A stretch of 45,590 bases of DNA from Terriglobia bacterium (GCA_020073645.1 JAIQET010000034.1:1-45590), one strand, 5' to 3'. Shown: positions 27,413-36,034, counted from the first letter of the stretch. Notes: generated by a model from the letters alone, not told the origin. Made by a program: numbers and translations.

Positions 27413-28204
27413 AGAGTTGGCGGCTCCGGTTATCGGGAGCCTGTCTGATGCCGGGAGCTTCCAGCTTCGTCACACCCTACGTGGCGCATAATCTCTGATC
27501 CTTGGTCGAGAAAAAATAGGTTTCGCCTGACCCTCGCCAAAATTCGAGTCGGTCGGATTTCGTGGCACACAGGCGCAGCTGTGTGTGTCTTCCAGGTCCA
27601 TACCGATCGTGGTTGATCTCTGGAGGAGAAAGCTTTCGCCACCCATTTCGGACTCTGCCGACAACTTTACTTGCCAACAATCTCGTCCAAGTCACTCTGA
27701 CGTCCTTTCACAAACTGTTTCCGTCCTCGTAAGACGGCAATGAGGAAATGGTCGTGTGATTTGATTTTTTTCGGAACTCCTCTGGGGAATACGGGCGCCA
27801 TCGAACTCGGCCGCGGCTGGCTGACTGCGCTGGCCGTAGTGATCGCGCTCTTTGAGGTCGCGACAGTTCTGGTGCTCCGCGCCCACTACACGATGGACGT
27901 TTTCACCGGAATGGTCACCGCCCTCTACATCGCTCATCTCGCCAACCAGATTTCACCGCGACTGGATGGCACACTGTAGCGGCCATGAGGAAGGTGCCTA
28001 CATCGGAGGGTTCGATAAGAGTTTCCGGGGGTTGCTGAAAGGATTCAGCAGCGAGGCCCTATACATTCGCGCTGACCAACCTGTCACTTTCATCTTTCGC
28101 CTGCGACACAGCCACTGACCATGCATTCCGAGTGGCCGACCATCCGGGAGTTCTAGCGTGGCGGTTCGAATTGAAGTGCCGAATACAGGCACACAAGAAA
28201 GTCC
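27413..28204. other. Intergenic region after the molybdenum hydroxylase operon
   Basis: Just after the stop of the large subunit, GGCTCC (27422-27427) and GGAGCC (27436-27441) form a short hairpin that may act in termination, although no U-run follows. The middle holds the PAP2-like fragment listed separately. The remainder, up to the PadR promoter, shows nothing recognisable. Confidence 0.4.
27740..27979 (+). pseudogene. C-terminal fragment of a PAP2/sphingomyelin-synthase-like phosphatase
   Basis: This 79-codon open frame contains VLVLRAHYTMDVFTGMVTAL, which matches the last active-site helix of PAP2_C-type membrane phosphatases (HY[T/S]xD motif), preceded by a hydrophobic helix (WLTALAVVIALFEVA). 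The family normally has six helices and an upstream SGHT-type motif, and these are missing here. There is no ribosome site at the first ATG. The fragment is therefore most likely the 3' end of a gene cut by recombination. A short expressed peptide cannot be excluded. Confidence 0.55.
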
Positions 28205-28232
28205 TTGACATTGATACTGTGTGTCATATAGT
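28205..28232 (+). promoter_or_regulatory. Sigma-70-type promoter of the padR operon (TTGACA-N16-TATAGT)
   Basis: A perfect -35 (TTGACA, 28205-28210) and a good -10 (TATAGT, 28227-28232) are separated by 16 bp. The predicted start of transcription, about 28239, leaves only some 10 nt before the padR ATG and no Shine-Dalgarno, so the mRNA is nearly leaderless. Confidence 0.7.
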
Positions 28233-28245
28233 ATGTGTCGCATAC
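28214..28245. promoter_or_regulatory. Overlapping inverted repeats at the padR promoter (probable autoregulatory operator)
   Basis: Three nested inverted repeats cover the -10 and start site: ATACT-N11-AGTAT (28214-28234), CATA-TAG-TATG (28225-28235) and GTATG-TGTCG-CATAC (28231-28245). PadR dimers typically bind such AT-rich dyads over their own promoters, so repression by the product of the next gene is likely. Confidence 0.55.
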
Positions 28246-28248
28246 GAT

Positions 28249-28587
28249 ATGGCGCACAGCTCAGAAACGCTTAACCCGTTCGAGAACCTTCGCCTGGAAC
28301 TGCGCCGTGGCTGCCTCGTTTTGGCAGTCTTGGCAGAGCTTCGGTCCGAGCAGTACGGGTATACCCTCCGGAAGGCTCTTGCCGAGCATGGCATGGCCAT
28401 TGATGAGGGCACTCTCTACCCGCTGTTGCGACGACTGGAAAATCAGGGCTTGCTGGTCAGTGAATGGCGAGAAGAAGACAAGCGCAACAAGCGCTTTTAC
28501 CGCCTCTCCCCCGACGGCAAGCTGATCCTGAAACAATTGCTCGCCGAATGGCAAAGCATGAACGCATCGCTAAACGGAATTTTCTAA
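28249..28587 (+). CDS. PadR family transcriptional regulator
   Basis: This 112-aa winged-helix repressor starts at ATG 28249; longer in-frame starts would lie upstream of the promoter. The PadR pattern is clear: LRRGCLVLAVLAELRSEQYG, then YTLRKALAEHGMAIDEGTLY, PLLRRLENQGLLVSEW, KRFYRLSPDGK. It is co-transcribed with the HAAS-domain membrane protein that begins 11 bp after its stop, a pairing common in soil Acidobacteria and Firmicutes. The ligand is unknown. The dyads over its promoter suggest negative autoregulation. Confidence 0.92.
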   Translation: MAHSSETLNPFENLRLELRRGCLVLAVLAELRSEQYGYTLRKALAEHGMAIDEGTLYPLLRRLENQGLLVSEWREEDKRNKRFYRLSPDGKLILKQLLAEWQSMNASLNGIF

Positions 28588-28598
28588 GGACCTACACC

Positions 28599-29630
28599 AT
28601 GGAACTTCTGGATCGCTACTTGCAGGCCGTCAAATTCTGGCTTCCCAAGGCGCAAAAGCAGGACATCATTGCGGAACTTTCCGAAGACATCTGCTCGCAG
28701 ATCGAAGAGAAAGAAACCGAACTGGGTCGCAAGCTGAACGAAGCCGAAGTGGAAGCCATCCTCAAGCAACTTGGTCGCCCGCTATTGGTGGCCAACCGCT
28801 ACTTGCCGCAGCAGTACTTGATCGGCCCGGTGTTGTTTCCCATTTACCGGTTTGTGCTGAAAATCGTTGGGTTGTGTTACCTGGTCCCGTGGGTGCTGGT
28901 TTGGATCGGGCTCATGACGTTCGGCTTGAGCGATCGCGCCCAGCATCCCAGCGGGTCTCTGATCGGTGCCCTGGCCTCGCTGTGGGGACCCCTCTGGCTC
29001 GCCGCCTTTTTCGCGTTCGGCGTGGTGACAATCGTATTCGCTATTCTGGAGAGGAGCCAGGCTAAGTCCAGGTTTCTGGAAGACTGGGACCCGCGCAAAC
29101 TTCCTCCGGTGCGTGACCCTAACCAGATCTCGCGCGCTTCCTCCATCTTTGAATTGGCGGCGAACACCGTGTTCTGTATGTGGTGGGTCGGAATACGATC
29201 CCCGATCATCGTCCTTGGGCAATCCGCAGCAAGAATCACGCTCGCGCCCGCATGGCGATATTTCTTCTGGGGCTTTCTGTTCCTGGCGTTTGCCAATATC
29301 GCGACGTCTGGCGTAAATCTGCTCCGGCCGCACTGGACGCGGGCCCGTGCCAGCGTCCGCCTGGTAACCGATGTCATCGGAGTGGCGCTGTTTTGTTGGT
29401 TGTGCAAAGCGGGGATCCTGGTCGAAATTAGTATTCCGACCGTCGCGCCGGCAAAAACGCTGGAGATTGCAAACGCGATCAATCTGTGGATGTCCAGAAG
29501 CTTCCCAATCGTGTTCATTGTCGGGGTAGTGATCGCGGCTCTCGACGTACACCGGATTGTCCGGGTGAAGACGGCAGATACGCGGCCGCTGCGAGGCGTG
29601 GCCGCGGCGGGTGGCCTACCTCAGCAGTGA
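28599..29630 (+). CDS. HAAS-domain multi-pass membrane protein
   Basis: The 343-aa protein starts at ATG 28599 behind AAGGA. The N-terminal about 80 residues form a helical HAAS-type signalling domain (MELLDRYLQAVKFWLP, DIIAELSEDICSQIEEKE, ILKQLGRPLLVANRYLP). At least five or six membrane helices follow (for example VGLCYLVPWVLVWIGLMTFG, LWLAAFFAFGVVTIVFAIL, YFFWGFLFLAFANIA, FPIVFIVGVVIAAL). HAAS proteins are regularly encoded next to PadR repressors and are thought to sense membrane or envelope state; this is family knowledge, not shown here. An earlier start inside the padR gene is rejected. Confidence 0.85.
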   Translation: MELLDRYLQAVKFWLPKAQKQDIIAELSEDICSQIEEKETELGRKLNEAEVEAILKQLGRPLLVANRYLPQQYLIGPVLFPIYRFVLKIVGLCYLVPWVLVWIGLMTFGLSDRAQHPSGSLIGALASLWGPLWLAAFFAFGVVTIVFAILERSQAKSRFLEDWDPRKLPPVRDPNQISRASSIFELAANTVFCMWWVGIRSPIIVLGQSAARITLAPAWRYFFWGFLFLAFANIATSGVNLLRPHWTRARASVRLVTDVIGVALFCWLCKAGILVEISIPTVAPAKTLEIANAINLWMSRSFPIVFIVGVVIAALDVHRIVRVKTADTRPLRGVAAAGGLPQQ

Positions 29631-29984
29631 GCTGACCCAGAAACGAAAACACTTAAACCGCGTGCCCCTGAATGGGTGAAATGGCATCAAAGAGCCGGAC
29701 GTATCGAAACATTCCCGCTGCGAAACAAGTTGAATGCGGGATGGGTCGACGTCATCTCAGGGTGCTCGTCGACGGTCGAAGCACGGACGTACCGTGCGGC
29801 TCTTCATTCGCTCCGTTCCTCCCCCTCACGCGACGGGCTTGGATTGTCCGTTACGTTGGCATTGCCCTCGACCAAGCGGATGGCACGTCCGATGCTGACG
29901 CACACCATGACCGTACAGGTGGCAAGGGGAATCGAAAGGAAAGGAGCTAAGAATGGAGGGGGAGGTTAAAAGCAGATGGCAAAG
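29631..29984. other. Intergenic region between convergent genes
   Basis: This region lies between the HAAS gene (plus) and the VPEGG protein gene (minus). It holds one clean short dyad, GCACGG-ACGTA-CCGTGC (29781-29797), which could serve as a bidirectional terminator hairpin, though no U-run follows. Small open frames here lack ribosome sites and recognisable family features. Confidence 0.4.
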
Positions 29985-30503
29985 TTAAGCGGCTTGCAGC
30001 ACTTCTACCCTTCGCGTTCGTCTGCCAGCCAGCAACATGCCTCCAAACATGACCAGGAGCGATGGCACCAGATACACGTACCAATCCCCGCCCTCTGGGA
30101 CCGAGGTGTAGGAGCTTGAGAAGTTTCCTACTGCTCCGGTGCTGAGATTGATAATCGTTCCGCTCACCCAATACTGACTCGGATTCAGCGGATTGATCGT
30201 GATGATATAGAGGATGAAATTCCCTCCAACTATCCCTCCGTAGGCAAACACAGAGCCCGACTGGCTCCCAATCTGGGTTAAAGTCACGTTCCCGAACAAC
30301 GAGCTGTTGAATGTGATGGTAGTGTTGGAGAGGGAGAAAGTGGAGCTGTTATAGTTGAATGACCCAGTCACCGTCCCCACCGAACTTCCCCCGCTGATGA
30401 GGCTATAAGAAAAGTTGTAGGTGACCGAATCTGCGTGCGCCGGAATCGCAACCGCGCACAGCATCAGGGCAATCGTTGCGACGATACTCCAGTGGGCCTT
30501 CAC
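29985..30503 (-). CDS. Secreted protein with VPEGG variant of a PEP-CTERM sorting signal
   Basis: This 172-aa protein has an N-terminal signal peptide (ATIALMLCAVAIPAHADS), a Ser/Thr/Asn-rich beta domain (about 25-135), and a C-terminal tripartite signal: VPEGGDWYVY, a hydrophobic helix LVPSLLVMFGGMLLA, and a basic GRRTRR end. This is the layout of PEP-CTERM substrates cut by exosortase, with VPEGG in place of VPEPG. Such proteins co-occur with XrtA-type polysaccharide loci like the one at 1-16441. The GTG start follows GAGGAAA. Its own role (surface or matrix protein) is unknown. No exosortase is in the window. Confidence 0.8.
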   Translation of the reverse strand: MKAHWSIVATIALMLCAVAIPAHADSVTYNFSYSLISGGSSVGTVTGSFNYNSSTFSLSNTTITFNSSLFGNVTLTQIGSQSGSVFAYGGIVGGNFILYIITINPLNPSQYWVSGTIINLSTGAVGNFSSSYTSVPEGGDWYVYLVPSLLVMFGGMLLAGRRTRRVEVLQAA

Positions 30504-30833
30504 AGCATTTTCCTCACTATCCTACGCTTGCCAATCTACTCCTGTCGCGCACCCTGTCAAGCCTGATAATTCTTGCAACCGGTTGCAAACGCCTGCAACA
30601 TCGTTCGGCAAGCCCTTCCATATCTGTCGTTTAAGAGCTCTTGCCGTCACACACCCAAACTTAGGAATGGTGCCGCACAGAACGTCCGAGTTGGACGCGA
30701 CCGCGGGTATATGGAGTTCGGTTCAGCGACTAGCCCAGCCAGACACCCTTACAAGGGAAGCGCAGCTCATTGTACAATTCGGCCTGCTCGGCGCTCAGGA
30801 AGATACCAAATCGTTGCTTACTCAGGAAGTCGC
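30504..30833. other. Divergent promoter region with LacI-type palindrome
   Basis: These 330 bp separate the VPEGG protein gene (minus) from the beta-propeller gene (plus). The perfect 16-bp palindrome at 30573-30588 is the notable item. Before the plus-strand gene lies AGGAAG as ribosome site. No strong -35/-10 pair was identified. Confidence 0.5.
30573..30588. promoter_or_regulatory. Perfect palindrome matching a LacI/GalR-family operator
   Basis: TTGCAACC-GGTTGCAA is a perfect 16-bp dyad whose core fits the LacI-family consensus TGNAANCGNTTNCA at every fixed position. It lies 70 bp upstream of the VPEGG protein start and 245 bp upstream of the propeller gene, so it is better placed to control the former. 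No LacI-family gene is in the window. Confidence 0.6.
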
Positions 30834-32444
30834 ATGAACCCGCTCCGTCTTGCAGCTTTGATTCTGTCGATCGCATCCGGCTTGTCGGGCTACGCCCAGG
30901 TCAGCGTTACCACTTTTCACAACGACAACAGTCGCTCCGGACAGAACACGAGTGAGACCATTCTCACTCCCGCCAATGTGAACGTGAACACGTTTGGCAA
31001 ATTGTTCTCGCAGACGGTCGACGCGTACGTTTATGCCCAGCCACTCTACGTTCCGAATGTGAGTATCCCCGGGAAAGGGACGCACAATGTGGTCTATGTG
31101 GCGACCGAGCACGACAGCGTGTACGCCTTTGATGCGGACGACAACACAGGTAGCAACGCCTCTCCGTTGTGGCAGGCCAGCTTCATCAACCCCTCTAAGG
31201 GCATTACCACCGTTTCCAGCGGCGACGTCGGCTGCACCGACTTGGTTCCGGAAATTGGCGTCACCGGCACGCCGGTGATTGACACCACCACTGGCACCCT
31301 CTACGTGGTTGCGAAAACCAAAGAGCGTGGCAAGTTCTTCCAGCGCCTGCACGCGCTCGACATCACCACCGGCGCCGAGAAGTTCGGCGGGCCCGCGACC
31401 ATCCAGGCGAAGGTCAAAGGAACCGGCGATGGTTCGATGAACGGCTTCGTTCACTTCGATCCGCTGCGCAACGGTCAGCGACCGGGATTGCTTCTGCAGA
31501 ACGGCTCGGTGTACATCTCCTGGGCCTCGCACTGTGACAACGGTCCGTATCACGGCTGGGTCATCAGTTACGACGCACAGACCCTGAAGCAAAACGGAGC
31601 CTGGAATGCCACTCCCAACGGCGGCCTGGGCGGTTTCTGGGCCTCCGGCGCGGGAATCGCGGCCGACGCTGGCTTCAACCTCTACGTCGCTACCGGCAAC
31701 GGTACCTTCGACAAGAACACTGGCGGCAGCGATTTTGGCGACAGCATCATCAAGCTGCTGCCGCCCACGGCCAATCGCTTCCGGCCCTCGGATTACTTCA
31801 CTCCGTACAACCAGCAAACCTTGAATATTGAGGACGCGGACCTGGGTTCGGGCGGAGTGCTCTTGCTTCCTGACCAGACCGGTCCCCACAAGCACCTCCT
31901 GGTACAAGCGGGCAAGGAAGGCACCATTTACCTGATTGATCGTGACCACATGGGACACTTCAATCCCAATAACAATGATCAGATTGTGCAGAGCCTCGAC
32001 ACCGCCGTCGGCGGCATGTGGGCCATGCCTGCCTGGTGGAACAACAACCTGTACTTCGGCGGCTCTGACGATTTCGTAAAGACGTTCACCTTCAATCCCC
32101 CCACAGGGATGTTATCCACTGCGCCGGCATCCGAGTCGGCCGTTTTTATCGGCTTCCCTGGACCCACACCTTCCGTTTCCGCCAACGGCAGCAACAACGG
32201 AATCCTATGGGTGCTGCAGACCGACGACTACGGCTCCGGTTCGGCCACCTTGCGCGCTTTTGACGCCATGAACCTTGCAAACGAGCTCTACAACAGCACA
32301 CAGAATCCCTCCCGTGATGACGCCGGTGGAGCGGTGAAGTTCACCCTTCCGACTATTGCCAACGGCAAAGTCTATGTTCCAGCAGTGCAGGAAGTGAGTG
32401 TGTACGGGTTGCTTTCGACCAAGGCGAAATCTGTCGGAAAGTAG
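30834..32444 (+). CDS. Secreted PQQ-type (quinoprotein-like) beta-propeller protein
   Basis: The 536-aa protein starts at ATG 30834 behind AGGAAG. A signal peptide (LAALILSIASGLSGYAQ) precedes repeated beta-propeller blades of the PQQ/BamB type: VVYVATEHDSVYAFDADD, TGTLYVVAKTKERGKFFQRL, HALDITTGAEKFGGP, NLYVATGNGTFDKN, TIYLIDRDHMGHF, LRAFDAMNLANELYNS. It lacks a recognisable cytochrome c site (CxxCH) and the calcium/PQQ ligand set cannot be confirmed, so it may be a structural or binding propeller rather than an alcohol dehydrogenase. It probably acts in the periplasm or outside the cell. Confidence 0.82.
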   Translation: MNPLRLAALILSIASGLSGYAQVSVTTFHNDNSRSGQNTSETILTPANVNVNTFGKLFSQTVDAYVYAQPLYVPNVSIPGKGTHNVVYVATEHDSVYAFDADDNTGSNASPLWQASFINPSKGITTVSSGDVGCTDLVPEIGVTGTPVIDTTTGTLYVVAKTKERGKFFQRLHALDITTGAEKFGGPATIQAKVKGTGDGSMNGFVHFDPLRNGQRPGLLLQNGSVYISWASHCDNGPYHGWVISYDAQTLKQNGAWNATPNGGLGGFWASGAGIAADAGFNLYVATGNGTFDKNTGGSDFGDSIIKLLPPTANRFRPSDYFTPYNQQTLNIEDADLGSGGVLLLPDQTGPHKHLLVQAGKEGTIYLIDRDHMGHFNPNNNDQIVQSLDTAVGGMWAMPAWWNNNLYFGGSDDFVKTFTFNPPTGMLSTAPASESAVFIGFPGPTPSVSANGSNNGILWVLQTDDYGSGSATLRAFDAMNLANELYNSTQNPSRDDAGGAVKFTLPTIANGKVYVPAVQEVSVYGLLSTKAKSVGK

Positions 32445-32713
32445 TCCGCGGTTCCACCAAGTTGATGTAATTGGAACCATCCCGAGTACCACAGATGCGG
32501 TTGCTGGTTACTCTACCAACCTAGTACTCACCAAGGTCCAGCAGGTTCAGCAAGATTCAGGCTCCTCAGTGATCACTTCAAAAGCGGCCAATGGAAAGGG
32601 CCCAGGACTTAGATTGTTCTACCCTGTCGGCTCCTGTTCAGGCAAGCCTGTCATCTTTCGGTGCAGGTAGCCTGGTGTTATCGGTTCAACCCCGCTGTGA
32701 TCGAGACCGTGTC

Positions 32714-33637
32714 TTATCTGCTCCTGTACACATCGGTGCTCAAGTACTTCAGGCCAGAGTCGGCCATCAGCGTGACCACCTTGGCATCTGGCCCCAACCG
32801 CTCTGCCACTCGAATCGCGGCGACGACGTTTGCTCCGGAAGACGTCCCCGCGAAGAGGGCCTCTTCCCGCGCCAGGCGCCTCGCCATGTCCTTCGCGTCG
32901 TCTGTTCTGACTGGCAGGATGCCGTCCACGAGAGTCGGCTCCCAGAGTGGAGGCGTGTAGCCAATCCCAACTCCTTCGATCTTGTGAGGCCCTGCCTGAC
33001 CTCCCAGCAACACCGAGGATTCCGCGGGTTCGACGACGACGATCTTGATACTCGGTTTGTATCGCTTCAGCACAGTGGCGACCCCACGCGAAGTAGCCGC
33101 CGTCCCCACGCAGTGAACGAAGGCGTCGATCTCCCCTTTGGTTTGACTCCAGATCTCCTCGGCCAGCGAGTAGTAGCCCGCGATGGCGTCATGGTTGTTG
33201 AGCTGGTCAGTCCAGTAGGTGTGAGGCTCCTGGCTCAACTTACGGGCGACCTCGATCATATCCAGGATCAGTTTCTTGGTGGTGAGGCCTCCCTCGCTTG
33301 GGACGAGCGTCAGCTCCGCACCCAGCGCCACCATGTGATCCAGCTTCTCCCGGCTGAACGCATCCGAGCTGACGATATGGATACGGTAGCCTTTGGCGGC
33401 GCAGACCAAGGCAAGCGATGTCCCCGTGCTGCCACCCGTGTACTCGACGACGGTGTCTCCGGGCTTCAGTCGACCGTCCTTCTCCGCCCGCGAAATCACG
33501 GCCTGCGCCATCCGGTCCTTGACGCTGCCGGTGGGGTTCTCCCACTCGAGCTTCACGAAGATGTCCGCACAATTGGGTGGAACGACCTTGCGAAGGCGAA
33601 CTATCGATGTGTTTCCAATGGCATGGAGAATGTCCAT
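32714..33637 (-). CDS. PLP-dependent cysteine synthase / cystathionine beta-synthase family enzyme
   Basis: The 307-aa fold-type II PLP enzyme is counted from ATG 33637 behind GAGGGAGAG; an upstream in-frame start would add 32 basic residues that the family lacks. The opening MDILHAIGNTSIVRLRKVV, the PLP lysine K40 in ENPTGSVKDRMAQ, the substrate loop EYTGGSTGTSLALVCAAKGY and the glycine-rich GTAATSRGVATVL phosphate loop are all present. It joins O-acetylserine (or serine/homocysteine) with a sulfur nucleophile, or a related beta-replacement. It is encoded alone, with no cysE or sulfate genes nearby. The C-terminal CBS regulatory domain is absent. Confidence 0.88.
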   Translation of the reverse strand: MDILHAIGNTSIVRLRKVVPPNCADIFVKLEWENPTGSVKDRMAQAVISRAEKDGRLKPGDTVVEYTGGSTGTSLALVCAAKGYRIHIVSSDAFSREKLDHMVALGAELTLVPSEGGLTTKKLILDMIEVARKLSQEPHTYWTDQLNNHDAIAGYYSLAEEIWSQTKGEIDAFVHCVGTAATSRGVATVLKRYKPSIKIVVVEPAESSVLLGGQAGPHKIEGVGIGYTPPLWEPTLVDGILPVRTDDAKDMARRLAREEALFAGTSSGANVVAAIRVAERLGPDAKVVTLMADSGLKYLSTDVYRSR

Positions 33638-33852
33638 GGGTTGAGCTCTCCCTCTGCTGGCTGGTTTCCTCGACCTGCGCAGTCTACTATGCACGTAGCT
33701 CGGCGTCATCAAAGGTGCCTCTCGATTCGTCAAACTGGAGGGCGAAGAATTCGAGTTTCATCCGACAAGTAAATCATTTCTCGGCGGAACGTCGTTCCAC
33801 CAACCATCGATTCGGCCCCAAACCTATTCTGCTTGCTGTTCGCGCAGATCCA

Positions 33853-34080
33853 GCTTAGTTCTCCAGCTTCGAGGGCCGCTTGAGCACATGGCCGTGGTGA
33901 AGCAGACGGTCCAGCATCGCACTCACCACGGCCGCATCACCCAGCAGCTTCCCCCAGTCCTCGACAAGGCGGTTCGAAGTCAAGCAACGTGCTGGTTCGT
34001 TCGTAGCGCCGCATGGTGATCTCCAGCAGTTCTTCGGCGGCGGTCAACGTCAGCTAACGCATCCCCAGATCGTCGACGGG
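33853..34080 (-). pseudogene. istB: Decayed C-terminal remnant of IstB (IS21-family helper ATPase)
   Basis: Read on the minus strand, the translation gives VDDLGMR-stop-LTLTAAEELLEITMRRYERTSTL, then after a one-base shift LTSNRLVEDWGKLLGD and VVSAMLDRLLHHGHVLKRP with a terminal stop. This matches the end of IstB, including the sensor region and the SNRP-type loop. There is one in-frame TAG (after GMR) and one frameshift (after STL), and the N-terminal two thirds plus istA are missing. It marks an old IS21 insertion between the cysteine-synthase and lipoprotein genes. Confidence 0.85.
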
Positions 34081-34091
34081 GGGCGCTCCCG

Positions 34092-34136
34092 TTGGCCGGT
34101 TTTCAGGTGATTATCATTGGCCGCTCTTGGGTGATC
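34092..34136. repeat. Two imperfect direct repeats, possible IS21-type terminal repeats
   Basis: TTGGCCGGTTTTCAGGTGAT and TTGGCCGCTCTTGGGTGAT follow each other about 25 bp apart directly beyond the istB remnant. IS21 elements carry several such transposase-binding repeats near their ends, so these are probably the surviving end of the element after an internal deletion. Confidence 0.5.
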
Positions 34137-34246
34137 GCTGAGGTCAGGCTGTCCCTTCGCAGCCTGAGTTACTTGGTCGATTAGCCCTCCTTAGCATGCA
34201 CCTTCGATACTTGGGCGGGTGCTGCCAGTGTTGCATCCTGATATTC

Positions 34247-35782
34247 ATGGACACCCGGGAAGACTCGCCCACTTCGAACCACCTAGCGGCGCGTTACCCG
34301 CGGCGTCAGCCTCCATCGTGGATAATCGTGGGCGTCCTCGGTATTCTGTTGGTGACGTTGGGCCTTGCCGGTTGCGCAGGATCAACCGCCTCCCCGTCAC
34401 CCAATCCCGGTCCGCCGCCTCCTCCCGGAACCGCGTCCTCAATTACCAAGGATGGCGTTACCTGGACTTTCAGCCAGCCGGTTCCCGTGGGCCAGTTTGT
34501 TACCGGCGATTACTACGTTGTGGGTCCAGTGACGATTACCAGGATCGACCCTGCGCCCACCACCTCCTCGCCTTATCTCAACGGATCGGTGCTGAATCTG
34601 CCCACGGCCAACGGCAAGAGCGGATTCGATTCGAGACTCAATGACGGGACAGACCAGTCGTGGTGGTTTGATGCGGCCTTACGATCTTATCCACCCATCA
34701 CCCTGAAGCCTGGGGATGCGCTGGTCTCCTCCATCAGCCTGTCGCAGATTCACTCGCTCCCCGAAGTCATGCGCGCTTCCGACATGAGTGCCAGCCCGGT
34801 GCGAACGGTCTCCGTCCTGACGGTCTTGTCGGCAACGCCTTCAGCCGACGCCTTCCGCCCGTCCTACTGCGACCGAAACCAAACGATATATCACGCCGAC
34901 GCTTTGCAGAGAAACCTCCTGCCGTCCCTGGCGCCGCCCAATCCATCGGGCACTCCACCGCTCTCGCAATTCGAGTCGTGGTACCGGCGCCCTTGGATTG
35001 ATACCAACCCGTTCCTCTTTGACGCTCCCGCCGAGTACATGCCCAGCTATGGCCAGCACGTGGCCTTCGCCGACTCCTATGCATCTCTCCTTCTGACCTT
35101 GAACTTCCCTGCCGATCAAAAAGTCACCCTCACGAACTACTTCGTGCAATATGGCATCGATCTCTACGGCTGCCTGCAGGCAGGCGTAGGATGGCCGGCC
35201 TTCGGAGGACACCGCAGCGGCAGAAAATTGCCCATCGTCTTCGCTGGAATCTTGTTGAACGACAACGGCATGAAAAATGTCTCCACGTTCTACCCGAACC
35301 AGTTCGGTGAGGACATGCAAACCGTCTACGTCAACCAGATCCCCGGAGGCTACCAGCAGGCCTGGCAGGGCGCGACTGTCATCTATGGAGGCCATTACGG
35401 TGTAAACGCCGATGGAACGCCCGTGAGCCCCGGCTTGTACGGTCCCTATGAGCAGCTGCAGCCGGTGAACTGGCCGCTGATCAACGGCAACGAGCAGTTA
35501 GGGGAGGCGTATCGACGATGCTGCACGTCGGTCTCCTGGGTGGGCGAGGCGTTGATCATCCATCTCCTGCACGCGGAAAATGTTTGGAACCATCCGGCCT
35601 TCTTTGACTACGTGGACCGCTGGATGACCGAAGATGACACCCAAGCGGTTGCCGATATCAAGGCGCAGACTGGCTTCGACTATAGCCAGAACTGGGAGCG
35701 CCAGGGCCAGACTAAATATTGGCTACAGGGAGAGTTTCCTCAGTACTCATTCATCGACGATATGTGGAATGCTTACCGGTGA
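34247..35782 (+). CDS. Predicted lipoprotein of unknown function
   Basis: The protein is about 511 aa. After a basic N-region, a hydrophobic helix (SWIIVGVLGILLVTLGLAGC) ends in a lipobox (LAGC), so it should be an outer-membrane or periplasmic lipoprotein. A Pro/Ser/Gly linker follows, then a globular part rich in Trp, Tyr and Pro. Helix-turn patterns such as YMPSYGQHVAFADSYASLLL, YFVQYGIDLYGCLQAGVGW and AYRRCCTSVSWVGEALIIHL vaguely recall alpha/alpha-barrel carbohydrate enzymes. No catalytic motif could be assigned. The ATG at 34247 is chosen because the longer start at 34196 adds an unlikely Cys-rich leader; neither has a good ribosome site. An IS21 relic lies directly upstream. Confidence 0.75.
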   Translation: MDTREDSPTSNHLAARYPRRQPPSWIIVGVLGILLVTLGLAGCAGSTASPSPNPGPPPPPGTASSITKDGVTWTFSQPVPVGQFVTGDYYVVGPVTITRIDPAPTTSSPYLNGSVLNLPTANGKSGFDSRLNDGTDQSWWFDAALRSYPPITLKPGDALVSSISLSQIHSLPEVMRASDMSASPVRTVSVLTVLSATPSADAFRPSYCDRNQTIYHADALQRNLLPSLAPPNPSGTPPLSQFESWYRRPWIDTNPFLFDAPAEYMPSYGQHVAFADSYASLLLTLNFPADQKVTLTNYFVQYGIDLYGCLQAGVGWPAFGGHRSGRKLPIVFAGILLNDNGMKNVSTFYPNQFGEDMQTVYVNQIPGGYQQAWQGATVIYGGHYGVNADGTPVSPGLYGPYEQLQPVNWPLINGNEQLGEAYRRCCTSVSWVGEALIIHLLHAENVWNHPAFFDYVDRWMTEDDTQAVADIKAQTGFDYSQNWERQGQTKYWLQGEFPQYSFIDDMWNAYR

Positions 35783-36034
35783 CACGCCCAGCCCCCGGCA
35801 AGTGAACTCGTTTCCTCGAGTAGCGCAACAGCCTCACCGTGAGGCTGGTTCTAGTCCTTGTATTGTCGCTGGCGACGGCCTTTTTGGACGTAATGTCGCC
35901 CACTCGCAAGCCAAAGGGTTGAAGGCCTATCCGCCCCGCCTCCTCTGACCGACCATGGCATCGTGGTGGGCACATTCCAGCGCAATGCCGCCGGAGCAAG
36001 TGGAGGGAAAGGAAGCCCCGCCGCCAGTGTTCCG

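Larger units (their letters stand above)
33638..34246. other. Intergenic stretch carrying an IS21-family relic
   Basis: Apart from the istB fragment (33853-34080) and the two short repeats after it (34092-34136), nothing recognisable is present. Short open frames between 33638 and 33850 are antisense or unlike known proteins. Confidence 0.45.

Noticed and set aside
29676..29969. Open frame of 97 codons between the HAAS and VPEGG genes
   Set aside because: It has no ribosome site, no family resemblance, and its composition looks like noncoding GC-rich DNA.
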